NCBI GenBank assembly: GCA_036320915.1
Contig: JAXBDG010000015.1
Location: 1,364,001 to 1,428,000, forward strand
DNA: 64,000 nucleotides
Source of the DNA: Linnemannia elongata
Lineage: Eukaryota; Mortierellomycota; Mortierellomycetes; Mortierellales; Mortierellaceae
Reading direction: 5' to 3'
Within the stretch, counting starts at the first letter, position 1, and each line of letters begins with the position of its first letter. Below the pieces are notes generated by a model. It had not been told where the DNA came from. It did not search any database and saw only the letters and a program-made list of their open reading frames with translations. Made by a program: the position numbers and the translations under genes. Below, piece by piece: positions 22,701-35,152 of the stretch.

Positions 22701-24295
22701 ATGTGTCAACGCGATCATCATATGCTGATGAAGACACGCGTGGCGTAACCATGTCCCAATCTGATGTTCCTCTGCTCTGCGTAGGCGGTCTGTAATCTAT
22801 TGATTTACGTAATGAGAGTGTGTCAATAAAACTCTGAAATGAATTACAAATAAATTTAACAAAACAAAGAGTAAAAATTACCTCGTCGTGGGGTCAACCC
22901 GCCTTGCAGAATGGCATCAGTGTTGCTTCCAGTCCTGGAGGGCGTGGCATCCCATTCACCTCGGCTGGGGTGAGAACTCCTGGGCTCTGCAAATTCTGTC
23001 CTCCTTGGTGTAAAGCTCTCTCGAGGCCGGTCGTCTCGCCTGTCAGTAGGTCTCCTGTTGCGGTCATCCCGTCTATCAGTAGGTCTCCTCTCCCTATCAT
23101 CTCTCCTATCTCTGTCGTCTCTCCTGTCCCTGTCATCCCTCCTATCGTCCCTCCTGTCTCGACTATCCCGTCCAGAGTCGCTAGATCTGTACCGGTCACG
23201 TCCAGAGTCGTTCCTGGTCCGATCACTATCGCGGTCATTGTCCCGGTCTCTATTCGACCGAGAGTCGCCACGGCCATATCTGCTATCACGATCCCGGTTC
23301 CGGTCATCGTTTCGATCCCGATCCTGATCTCGACTATCATACAACCCTCCTCTAGCACGATCGCGCTGCCTCCGCTCCTCGACACGACGTAACGCCTCCT
23401 GACTGACACCACCAGGATGAGAGGGAGTCTCCATGCGCTTGCTACGGTACTGAGGCTGCGCTGGTCTTAAGTTGACTGATGATTTGTCGTCCTTCGATCT
23501 GTTATTCTCGCCTCGGGTATAACTATCGTCCTGCCGATCCTGCATCTCCGAGTCCTGATCGCCATCCTCTCTCCTCCACTCATCCTCAACCTGCAACTTG
23601 ATCTTCTTTTGCTGCTGCGTCGACGATGATGATGGCTCTGCACGTTCCTTCTCCTCCCTCTTCTCCTTGGCAAGTCTGTCGAGGCCCAGACGAGAGACAC
23701 CAGCAGGGAGTGTGGGTGCCTTGAACACATGACGATCATCTCCTGCTGCGACCTTCTTGGGCTTTATCACTAACCCCCCTTGCATGATCTGCTCTGGCTC
23801 CTCATCATCGTCTTCATAGGAACGAGCAAATTTGGAGGTCATAGCGATAGAAGACTCTTGGACTGAGGATCCTTTGTTGTTGGAGCTTTGTCTCCCATTT
23901 GATGATGCTGCTGGGCCCTCGACCCCATGCTCGCTGTCGTGGGTATGGATCTTTGTGTAAATATCGAACAGTGCCTCATCCTTGAACCTCCCGAATCCCG
24001 CGCACGCTATATTTTTTTTTTCGATTGCAAATTATATCTCGTTGTCAGTACAAAAGTTACCATGAATGAAAAAAGAGAAGGCAAGCAAGCATACGTTGCA
24101 CAGTGGGGTTGCTACGTTGTAATTGATTGTTGATGGTGTGTGAGAGCTCCAATTCAGTTTACCTTTGACGAATCCGTTGGCTTGCTTGTGGTTGCGTGCG
24201 ATCTGGATGACCTGTCTGGCGAGGAGGTCGTTTGGGTTGACGAGATTGAGTGCCCGCGAGATGTCGATGGCGATCTCGTGCTCCAGTCCTGACAT
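19764..24295 (-). CDS. PRP16: Pre-mRNA splicing DEAH-box helicase Prp16 (DHX38)
   Basis: A 1394-residue spliceosomal ATPase from exons 24295-24163, 24006-22882, 22796-21493 and 21386-19764 (sum 4185). The N terminus has the Prp16-specific [20 protein letters not shown] and [14 protein letters not shown] blocks, then GGLVIKPKK and [21 protein letters not shown] long Arg/Asp-rich repeat region covers about residues 230-400. The helicase core shows Walker [10 protein letters not shown] (about 718-726), DEAH (815-818), SAT (847-849) and motif [14 protein letters not shown]. Winged-helix, ratchet and OB parts follow, with YLxCNTDW-like [12 protein letters not shown] and [21 protein letters not shown]. 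The C terminus has [15 protein letters not shown], matching Prp16. It remodels the spliceosome after the first transesterification. The many introns in this genome make this core enzyme expected. Confidence 0.96.
23035..23165 (-). repeat. Tandem repeats encoding [19 protein letters not shown] units in PRP16
   Basis: Within the PRP16 second exon, near-identical 24- to 30-base units encode alternating Arg-Asp blocks such as [10 protein letters not shown] and [10 protein letters not shown], repeated about six times. RD/RS-like charged domains are common in splicing factors; here the DNA itself is tandemly repeated, suggesting recent expansion by slippage. Confidence 0.75.
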
Positions 24296-24639
24296 GGTTG
24301 CGCTGTTGGTTGGTTGTGTGGTCTGTGTTTTTGTGAGGAGAACAAAAGAGTGAAAAAAAAGCGTGTGAGCTATCTGCTTGGCCTCACTGACGACATCACG
24401 TGAGGCGACAGCATTTGTCGCCACCAACTTGGTAAAGAAAAAAAAATGAAAACGAAGCGTTCGTAAAGAGCGAGTGCGCTAGTATACGTGATACATCCTT
24501 CAGTTGAGTGGAGCGACCACATTCACTGTAGATGCCTTGTCTACATTTTTCTCTCCAATACGATTAACTCAATATAAACTCAATTTCCTGAGATTCCTAA
24601 CAATCATGATGCTGAGTAGTGTTGCAACGTCATACTCGT

Positions 24640-24640
<1 letters not shown>

Positions 24641-24686
<46 letters not shown>
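24641..24686 (+). repeat. T46 homopolymer
   Basis: The longest A/T run in the window, seen as poly(A) on the PRP16 coding strand about 346 bases upstream of its start. Poly(dA:dT) tracts disfavour nucleosomes in fungal promoters, so a promoter role is possible. Confidence 0.9.
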
Positions 24687-24688
<2 letters not shown>

Positions 24689-25203
24689 TTTCCTTGTTGC
24701 CTCCCATTTGACTCACTTCACAACACCATACATTGTGTACAAGAATTCTCAATAATCAAGATTTCTTGTTTCCAATTCCTCGACTGCAAGTACGTGGATG
24801 CAATATGTCAGTTGTGTCTACAAAAATAAGGAAGGAAAAACGACAATTGCAAAACGTCGTTAGGTCCACCAAGAGAATTAATTTTTCCAACAACGATCGA
24901 CCCCATAACTCAAGCCAACTTCCTTCGTACCCATCATTTACTGCTCTACTATCCCATAAAAACTACAAGACGTTGCGTTCGATAGCGCAAGCGACAGTGC
25001 AAGGCGCTGGCTAGGCTCCATCGTACCTTGTCTTTGAATTGAGAAACGCACCTCGCCTTGACCGACTTCAAATTTCCAGGAAAATCGACGATTTTTTTTT
25101 TGTAAAAGCAACGTCGTTCAGGCAAACGCATCATCCTTCCTAAATAAACTCTTTTATAACTCTTTCAGAACTTGAACAGCTCCCCATTGCACGTCCTAAA
25201 CTC

Positions 25204-25221
25204 AACCCGGGCCCCCAAACC
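25204..25221 (+). repeat. 18-bp direct repeat, left copy
   Basis: AACCCGGGCCCCCAAACC, identical to and in the same orientation as the copy at 26162-26179, 958 bases away. It is followed here by a T-rich run. It contains the palindrome CCCGGG. Confidence 0.85.
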
Positions 25222-26161
25222 TTTTTTTTTTTGTTTTTTTTGGAATGCAATTCTGTCAACTTTAATGCTAACAGCTACTGATGCTGAGGTGCCAAAGGCA
25301 CCGAAACATCAGTCTATCTCTCTAGCCAACAGCCCATGAAGCTCGTTCAACTAATAAAGGGAACTATGTAATGAACTCATCCATGCGGCCATACTGCTAG
25401 TCACTGTCCCTGAGTCCAAAGCTCGGCAGGCTCAGTGCGACAATCGCGTACCCTCTCGGGAAGGGACGGCCGAAGATACAAGGCTATCTATCCAGTTGTT
25501 GCTTGTCCTTCACTAACGGACCCTCTCACTTCTCCACCTCATCTTCACTCCTTCTCCGCCTTGAACAACCGGGAGATAAGCCAAGTACCTCCGACCGCCA
25601 CCAAATGTGTTTTTTCATCCTTGCACTTGCGTGCGTGCGTGACAAAAATATAAATTTTTGGTCATGCGTCTCCAGGAGAAGAGGGAGACTAGCGCAAAGG
25701 GGGTTTTTTGCCATTAGCGCTTGCGCACCTGTGAAGGAGGAAACAAGTTTCTTCCCACACACCTCCAAGGCAAAGAGGCTGGGACTTGGCACCATGCACC
25801 CATTCGGGAAGCTAGTTGTCTTGGTGCCAGAGACGGTTTCTAAGACGCGGATACCGCTGAATACTTATGTCCCAAGGCAGTCCCCACTTGAACCTCATAA
25901 GCAAAGGCCTGTCCATGCACTCCCGTGCTGCGCGAGGGTAGTCGTTCCTCGCACCGACCTGGACAGAGGGGGCGGTTGTTGTTTCCGTCAAAAACCATGG
26001 CGTCTCTCCTTGTGGGGGGACCAAGGACCTCTCGCCAAGAGGGTTGAATGACAGCCGGCCAACTCCATTCGGAAGCCATTCTGTGCGGCAATGGGGGACC
26101 CTTTCTCTCTCTCATCTCGCTCCATGGACCGAAACGATGACCTTGTAACACTCGCCTTGAA

Positions 26162-26179
26162 AACCCGGGCCCCCAAACC
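26162..26179 (+). repeat. 18-bp direct repeat, right copy
   Basis: Second exact copy of AACCCGGGCCCCCAAACC. Here it continues into GGCCCAATTCGGCC rather than a T-run, so identity stops at the 18 bases. It lies about 108 bases upstream of the tRNA gene. Confidence 0.85.
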
Positions 26180-26287
26180 GGCCCAATTCGGCCTTTCTGC
26201 AACCTCAACGAACAGAAACCTTAAATACCTCTAATATATATACCGCCAAATGAAATTCGAAATCATCTGAATAACTGAACAAGTTCA

Positions 26288-26360
26288 GGGGCTGTAGCTC
26301 ATTTGGTAGAGCGCTCCCTTCGCATGGGAGAGGCACTGGTTTCGACTACCAGCTGCTCCA
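26288..26360 (+). tRNA. tRNA-Ala (anticodon CGC)
   Basis: A 73-nt cloverleaf without intron. The acceptor 5' strand GGGGCTG pairs with CTGCTCC, including the G3:U70 pair that marks alanine tRNAs; one U-U mismatch is at the sixth pair. The D arm is GCTC/GAGC with TTGGTA in the loop. The anticodon stem CTCCC/GGGAG encloses loop TTCGCAT (anticodon CGC). The T stem CTGGT/ACCAG encloses TTCGACT, and the discriminator is A. Internal Pol III promoter boxes match (A box TAGCTCATTTGG, B box within the T arm). It reads codon GCG. A T10 terminator follows. Confidence 0.95.
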
Positions 26361-26363
26361 CAA

Positions 26364-26373
26364 TTTTTTTTTT
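26364..26373 (+). terminator. Pol III terminator of tRNA-Ala
   Basis: Ten consecutive T starting four bases after the tRNA 3' end, the standard RNA polymerase III stop signal. Confidence 0.9.
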
Positions 26374-26568
26374 CGTTGGTCAACTTTTGTGCGCACGGCG
26401 TCATTGGGGTGTCATTGCGGCGAACACTTTTCCTGAGTTCGAGGTCCCGCGTATAGGAGTGGATGGTTTGAACAGTGTACTTACTAACGTCCTTGCTGTG
26501 GGCAAGGATTTTTTTCTTTTTCATCTCCAAACACATCAACAACCCTCTCGACAATTCAACATCAAGCC

Positions 26569-28347
<1,779 letters not shown>

Positions 28348-28549
28348 ATTTGATCATGGCGACTTCTGTATCCCCCAGGAAATACAAAGGATGATAACTA
28401 CAAAACAAAATTACAGACAATACAAATTAAAGTGAACTTTCTATGTGTATCTGTTTTCCTTTTTGTTTTGAGGATGTCGAAGAGTGAGCTTACAATGCAC
28501 TTTCATTGTGTTCGTGCGTTCAATCCGAAAGAGGGTTCATGCACCCTGC

Positions 28550-28790
28550 CTAGCACTTTGCAGTGATCTCGAAGCGAGAAAACTGATGAGGCTTTGTCAA
28601 AGTCTGTCTCCTCTTCATTGACAATGAATTTAATCCATCATTAAATGCGTCATTGGAAGGGCGCGTCACGATCAAATGATGGGCCTTGTGGCAGTTGTTG
28701 CCTAACCCGAAATCGGCTACTCGGACGTAACGCTCGCTGTCCAGGAGGATGTTTTCTGGCATCATACCTTTGTTCACCATATTGTTCTAC
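28550..28790 (-). pseudogene. Protein kinase fragment (subdomains VIb-VII only)
   Basis: On the minus strand an in-frame piece reads NKGMMPENILLDSERYVRV followed by ADFGLGNN, matching the catalytic loop (normally HRDLKPEN) and the DFG motif of a Ser/Thr kinase. The HRD part is replaced by NKGM, so the catalytic Asp and Lys are gone. No activation segment, APE motif or other kinase parts were found on either side; the frame ends at 28550 after an unrelated tail. A possible TAG acceptor lies just upstream (about 28786). It is best read as a relic of a kinase gene. Only the short motif run supports this call. Confidence 0.55.
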
Positions 28791-31598
28791 CAGCGAGGAA
28801 ATGGAAAAAAAACGTTAGACCCAGAAGGGAGAACGTATAAAAGCCGTGTGGGCATGAACATCATACCGGTTGTATATACCCAAGACCTTTTTATGAAATA
28901 GTGAGATGGATGGTTTTGTGTAGGGGTGCGTTGGATGCAAAGTGATCTCTCTTTTTTTTTTTTGAACAGGTGTGCCCGGACACCCTATTAATCTCCTCTA
29001 ACGGTCGTATTTTTTTTTATCAGACCGTGCCTGAATCAGCTTAGCCTATGAGAATGCGAAACATATTTTTCTGCTTCACTATCACTAAGGCGACTCTCGT
29101 TCTGACCGGGTGCACGCGTCGAAGTGATGAGGTGTCGCTAGGATGCGCGGAACCGCTTGATAGTGGATGAGGTCCCCCTTTCCTGTGTTTACAATGACAT
29201 CATGTCTGGACTAACGACAAGCTATTACCCACTGGCGCTAGTTACCTTTCTCCCCCTCTCGAAGATAGATACGTGTAACTATCACCTCAGCGATCTCTTG
29301 CGCCCTTGTCGCCCCATTTTGTACAAAGCAGATCGGGGCCGGGACGAGCTACAAAAGGGTATTGCCAGAACACAGATCTGATTCTTAGTCCCTTGTAACA
29401 AAAAGAAAGGCAGCAAAAGCGGGGGTTCCTCCTTCTGTTTTTCGAAGGGTTCTATTGGAAGAATTTGGCAATTTGGCACTAGAAAACCGCGCTAATCAAA
29501 CTCAAAGCAAAAGTAGGAAGAGCAAGGAAAAAAAAAGGACACCCACGCAACATACTGGTTGTGAAAATTGCAAACAAAAAAAAAACATACTGGTTGTGAA
29601 AAACACGCACGCATTTGAAGATGCTGTCAGAGGCCATACTCTTCGGATCTTGCTTCTTGGTCGCCGGCTGCCATGTGAGGAGGCATACGTCTTTATGGCT
29701 GCCGTGTTACTCCTACGGCGTTGTTTTTTCTTTTCTTTTTTCTAGAAGCATCATGACTCCTCACCCCAGCACAACCATCCCGCATCCTCGCCTTTGACCG
29801 ACTCTTTTAGCAATTGTTATTGTTTTTGTCTCGGGTGAACCTGCACTACATCAAGAACAAGTGGGGTCATTACCAAAGTGTGCAAACTGCAGTCCAGGGG
29901 TATTCATCTCCTAGTTTCAGCTCAATAGGCCGAGAATACCTATACTTTGCTCTTCGAAACATACTAGGTTGCATGGAACAAATAACAAGAGACAGTTTTT
30001 TGCCATCAAGTGGAAGATATGTGTGTGTGAAATAACAACACCTCGGACGCACAAGGTTCGAAAACAAAAAATGGGAGGTTGTGGTGGTGGTGTGCACCCG
30101 CACCAAAGTTTAAAGGAGCGATGATGACATTCAACAACGATGATGCAGTTAGCCCACTGTGAGCACAGAAAAATAAAATAGAGAAGAGTATCGGAGAACA
30201 ATACACACATACACACACTTGCAGCAATGCAGATGCGAATGCCAGGAAAGCAGAAGAGAGTTTTAAGCTAGCAAAGCGCATCTAGGGGCTCATGCCATCC
30301 ATCAGTTACTGTTCCTTGTACTGAACATGTACGTTTTCCAACCTCCAGCCCAAGCCAAACAGGGGTCCTTGAATTCGGTGGAAGGTGGGGGAAAAGACAT
30401 ATGAACCATTGCATCCATCATCACCAATGCTCTCGAAGTATTTAGTACCTTTGGTAATCTGCTCTTTCTTTCCTTCCCTTCCATCCCACTCTCTCCGCCT
30501 TCTTTCTTTTTCTTTCTGTTTCTTGTTTGTTTTTGTTTTTGTTCATTCACCCATTCTCTTCCAGAGAATCTACTCTCATTGCATTTTACCCAGATTCATT
30601 CAACCAGATCAATGATCTCCTTCTCATTATTTTAACGACACCCATATTCCCCCCAAATTATCCCATACCTACCATACAGAGGATCGCTCACCTTGCATAA
30701 ATTCATCAGTCTGTGCCCTGGCACCCCTCCCCACGCCTTTCCCCCCCTCCACTTCTCTTCCTCTCAATTGACAAAGGCCCTTCATGATGAAGTTCAAGCG
30801 CCAGAAAGGTAATAAGCCCTCACACACAAAGCGAACAAAACCATACCTCCCCTTACCCTCGAGCGAGGTTCAATTGATCGCCAGGCACCGTCCTATGTGT
30901 GGAATTCACACCCTCATTGGCAGAAAAGACATCTGTCTCGCCTTTCAATGCTGTCAGTGCGCCGCCTTTTGTCAAGAAAACGACGCTAAAATGATGCCCC
31001 AGTTCAAAATCAACAACACCCTCCTCCTCCTATGATGCACAAACAACAACAACAACAACAACAACAACAATTGCATCTAGCCACCACGCCAAAGAAACAT
31101 AGCAACTACGCCGATCAAACAGTAACGACAATGCGTCCCTCCTTGTTGTTGCGAATGAATGATTATCGACCATCGACAACCCTCATCTCGACTCGACTTG
31201 GAGGGTGTAGCTCCCTCTCTCCCTCTGTCCCTCTTCCTTGAGCCATCCATGAAACCATCGTTTTCTTTTTTTTTTTTTTTTTTTTTTATTTCACTTGTGG
31301 TATTGGGGCTCAATCTACAAGGCTCACTTCATCCCCGTCTCCGTCCCCTACTCCCTCTCCTATCCCTTTTGGCGCTAAAACGGATCTATCTCTCAATCAT
31401 CCTATCTGTCACACCTGCACTAAAAAAAATAAGTGAAATGAAGGTCTTGACTGAACGAACAGGGGATGCGAAACTAAAGACAAGGGGAGAAGAAGCGAGG
31501 CAGCTTTGAAAAGTGCCCGTGAACAAGACATCTAACTCTTCTCTTTTCTTCAAACCACACCATCATCATCTCCACCCTCTCGACGAGTAGATATCCCA
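28791..31598. other. 2.8-kb gene-poor region upstream of the MscS channel gene
   Basis: Short, low-complexity open frames only. Items seen: T11 near 28953-28963, an 18-bp direct repeat (29550-29567 and 29585-29602), a (CAA)n run at about 31041-31070 and a T23 run near 31267. A short exon-like start at 30784 (MMKFKRQK followed by GTAATA) has no visible continuation. The last 100 bases before 31599 are CT-rich leader. Confidence 0.45.
29550..29602 (+). repeat. 18-bp direct repeat pair
   Basis: ACATACTGGTTGTGAAAA occurs at 29550-29567 and 29585-29602, with a 17-base A-rich spacer. Function unknown; probably a local duplication. Confidence 0.8.
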
Positions 31599-32369
31599 AT
31601 GACAGCGACCAGTGCCCCACCGGTGGCTCCATCAGACCCATCTAGAGTACCGCTACCTCCTGTCTCCGAGAACGCGACCCTCCAGACCGAGCCTAGACCC
31701 TCGAACGCATCCTCCCGTCCACCATCTGTCCAACATGTCCCTCAATTCGCCTTTTCCAATGCACCAGCGCCGCACAGCGGCATGCCCTATAACATGCCCT
31801 ACATACTACCTTCAAACATCAACACCTCTCCGCCACCCTTCTCTACAAACAACAGTAACGGTGCAGCAACCAAGATTGACATGGACCGAATTATGCGACA
31901 AGATGAGGCGGCCATGAACGACTTTGTCCCACCTCGTCAGGCCATGAACAGCGACGAGTCTGACTTTGATTGGGACGAGGACATCAAGATTGACGAGAGC
32001 GGACAAGTCCACAAAAAGAAGGAGACCAAGGACAATGGATCCCACTGGCGAAAGCTGTCTCCCTTCCTCCGAATGGTCATCTTGGTCCTTGTGGGTTCAC
32101 CCATCGTTGCCCTGCCTGCGATTCTGGTATCTGTCCTCATGGACGATGACCAGGAGGGGGAATACCCGACCAAGGCGACGGTGATGCTGATTTTTGTCTG
32201 GCTCTCGTTTATGTGGGGCATTATCTTCGTTACCAACTGGGGCATTGACATTGTCCCCGTTGTCGTCGTTCGTCTGACTGGCTTTGTCACTGGCTCCCGT
32301 TCTGAAGATCTGAAGTCCAAGCTCTTGGTATGTTGCAACACACAGTCAAACTGTCATCGGCAGCTCCCG

Positions 32370-32407
<38 letters not shown>

Positions 32408-34565
32408 AGCGTTTACGTTGACCCTATCGGACTTTTCTTCTCTATAGTTTTGCCTAACATACGATGTCATCGATTTCTTTCTACAATACCCTATCGATCT
32501 TCCTTCCCCCCCTCACTATCTAGATGTTCGTGGCATGCAAAAAGTATCTCAAATGGCTCCTCGCCTCCTGCTGGGCCATCGGCTCCTTCGCTTTCCTCTC
32601 CAAATCACCCTACAAGACCACCAACGAAGACATGGGGACCATCTTCATCGAGGTCCTTGGTTGTCTTGTCGCCGGATCTGCACTTGTCTTTGTCGAGAAG
32701 ATTCTTTTACATCTCATCTCGACAAACTTCCACCAGACCGCCTATGCCGACCGGATTACAGAAAACAAGTATGCGCTTACTGTTTTGGATCGCCTTTCGA
32801 CCTCCAAGAAGGTGAATGTTAAACAGGCCAAGGGTGGTCGACCGGGTCACAGTCGTCATAATACCGCGGATAATGTCAACCTGCAGAACAACAACTTTCT
32901 CAACATGAACAACAATACTGCGACCGAGTATGCCTTCCCGACGGGGTACCATTCTGCACAGCCGTCGCGGTCCAACAGCATTGAGGTCCATGGAAACAAC
33001 AACGGAGCTGTCACGGCCAGCAACAATGGGAGCCCTGGTCGCATTGGCGGATCCCTGGACGAAACCGAGGTCCTGCACGAGATCCACGGCGATGCCACCA
33101 CACCTCCCAAGACCACAGAAGCCATGATCCTCAACTCGACTCCCCTGACCACCCCAACCGACAAGACCAATAGCCGCCATTCGACTCTCGTTCCCTCCAT
33201 CCGCAACCAGCACCGTGGTCAACGCGATAGCAAGATCAAGAACGGCGACAACAACATCTTCAAGGGCATCAACCGTCGTCTCCACGGGATCGCCCTCGCC
33301 AGCAAAAACTCGCCCTCCAAGGATATCGGCTCCACCGCCAACGCCAAGCGACTCGCCAAGACTTTGTTCTATAACCTCCAAACCAATGGTGAAGACTTGG
33401 TCGTCGAGAACTTTTACCCGTACTTTTCGACCCAGGAAGAGGCCCGCACCGCATTCGCCATTTTTGACAAGGACGGGAATGGAGATATCTCCAAGAGTGA
33501 GATGAAGGAGAAGATCTTTTATGTCTACAAGGAGCGCAAGGATTTGCATACCTCCTTGAGAGATTTGTCCCAGGCTGTGGGCAAGTTGAATGTGATCTTC
33601 TTGACGATTGTGGCAGTCATTTGGTTGTTTATTATCCTCTCAATCTTTGGCAAGGATATTGTCAAGAACATGCTGTCGATTGGTTCTTTCCTCGTCGCGC
33701 TCAGTTTTGTCTTTGGCAACTCGCTCAAGATCCTCTTCGAGAACATCGTCTTCCTCTTCATCACCGTAAGTCGTCTTTTCTTTTCTTCTTTTATCCCCCT
33801 CTTTACAAAATGTAGAATATTGCAAATTATCTAACCGTTCTTTTGTTTCTTCAATGACCCCCTTACCATCCAAATTAGCATCCATATGACTCTGGCGACC
33901 TAGTAAGCATCGAGGGAACAGACATGTACGTCCGTGAGGTGGGCCTCAACTCCACAACATTCGTCACCTGGGACGGCAAACGAATGTACTATCCCAACAA
34001 CCTCATCTCCCAAAAACCTATCCACAACGTCCGTCGTTCTCCCAACATGACCGACAAGATCGTCCTCAACATCGACTGCTACACACCCCAATCCAAGATC
34101 TTTGAACTCCGTGCCCGCATGCGCGATTATCTCATCCGCGAGTCGAAGGACTTTTTGCCGGATTTGGAGATTCAGATCCAGGAGATGGATGCAAAGTTGA
34201 AGATTAGTATGTGTATTGAACATAAGGGTAATTGGCAGGATTCCGGCCGAAGGTGGGCGAGGAGGACGGCGTTTAATTATGCGCTCAAGGAGGCAGTGGA
34301 GGAGATTGGTATCCAGTATTATGCGCTACCGCAGAGGGTTGAGGTTTATGATAGGGGCGATGTGGCCATGAAGGACCTTTCTTTGGACTCGTTGCAGGGT
34401 GCTTCAGGTCCTGGTGGCCTTGGACGTGAGAGAGTCGGAGGTGAGCCCGAGGCGACGTTGGGACCGAATTCGCCCTTGCGCCAGTACACGCCTGAGCATG
34501 TTGCACGTCTTTATCGTCGCACGACTATCAACAAGCCCCAAGGTGAAGGCGGCGGCGGCGAGTAG
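31599..34565 (+). CDS. MscS-family mechanosensitive channel with EF hand (fungal Msy type)
   Basis: An 885-residue channel from exons 31599-32327, 32524-33765 and 33879-34565, all phase 0. The cytosolic N terminus is Pro/Ser-rich. Transmembrane helices lie at about 158-230 and 244-300. A long polar linker with Asn-rich blocks follows. A canonical EF-hand loop DKDGNGDISKSE (about 558-569) precedes the last helices, and the pore-lining segment includes ALSFVFGNSLKILFENIVFLF. The beta domain begins HPYDSGDLVSIEGTDMYVREV and continues TTFVTWDGKRMYYPNN, the MscS signature. The family matches Schizosaccharomyces Msy1/Msy2, ER channels that shape calcium responses to hypo-osmotic swelling. ER location is inferred from those homologues. 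Intron 1 holds a T31 run. The C-terminal tail is Gly-rich. The left neighbour is over 2.8 kb away; the right gene is convergent. Confidence 0.93.
32372..32402 (+). repeat. T31 homopolymer in intron 1 of the MscS gene
   Basis: Thirty-one T residues inside the intron 32328-32523, well upstream of the acceptor at 32522-32523. Confidence 0.9.
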
Positions 34566-34894
34566 ACCTACACACACTTTTTTTTTTCTTTCGTCATTCT
34601 TCCTTTCCCTCTCTTTTCTTCTTGAACATACTTGTTCTGTATATACATCGCTTTCACTTCTCTTTTTCTTAGTAGTCTTTTTCGACACGCGCAAACAATA
34701 ATAGAAAACATATGGTTCCTTTTTTTTTCACAATCCATAACATTAAGAATAGTTTTGTTCCCATTCATACTCTCTAAGTAAATGTGTCTATCGTCTATCA
34801 AAAGCACGTAGGTATCATAAGAAGTAAACAAAAAAAAAAAAAAAAGTCATAAAACATCTAGTCTTGTCGGGGAACCCATACAACCTTCATCCCA
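34566..34894. other. Convergent 3' region
   Basis: 3' flanks of the channel gene and the HAD gene. T- and A-runs are present (A15 near 34830). No gene seen. Confidence 0.5.
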
Positions 34895-35121
34895 TCAGAA
34901 GGGTTGATGCTCCTTCCGGATCTCACGCGAGATAATCCACCGAACAGCATCCTCCACATCGTCAACAACTGCAGTCGCAGGATGGGTATGATGGTTTTCG
35001 TCTCCCTCTGGTTGAAATACTCCTGTCTTGACCAGCAGCGATTGCCATCCATACCCGTTCGCCCCTGCGATATCCGCGTATGGGTTATCTCCAATCGCTA
35101 TTATCATTTTGCCGTCCACAC

Positions 35122-35152
<31 letters not shown>

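Larger units (their letters stand above)
24296..26287. other. Upstream region of PRP16 and repeat-bounded segment
   Basis: 2 kb without a recognisable gene. The PRP16 leader has no obvious TATA. A T46 run sits about 346 bases upstream of the start. From 25204 to 26179 a GC-richer segment is bounded by two copies of an 18-bp direct repeat. Open frames inside it (for example 26208-25840 on the minus strand) do not resemble any family I know. Confidence 0.45.

Noticed and set aside
25840..26208. Minus-strand 122-codon frame as a transposon protein
   Set aside because: No reverse transcriptase, integrase or transposase motif visible; kept only as part of the repeat-bounded orphan segment.
30784..30813. 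Short exon-like start MMKFKRQK followed by a GTAATA donor
   Set aside because: No continuing exon could be found before the MscS start at 31599, and the residues match nothing I recognise.
32447..32520. Extra exon in the MscS gene after the CTATAG at 32441-32446
   Set aside because: Runs into an in-frame TAG before 32524. A single intron 32328-32523 keeps phase and family sequence.
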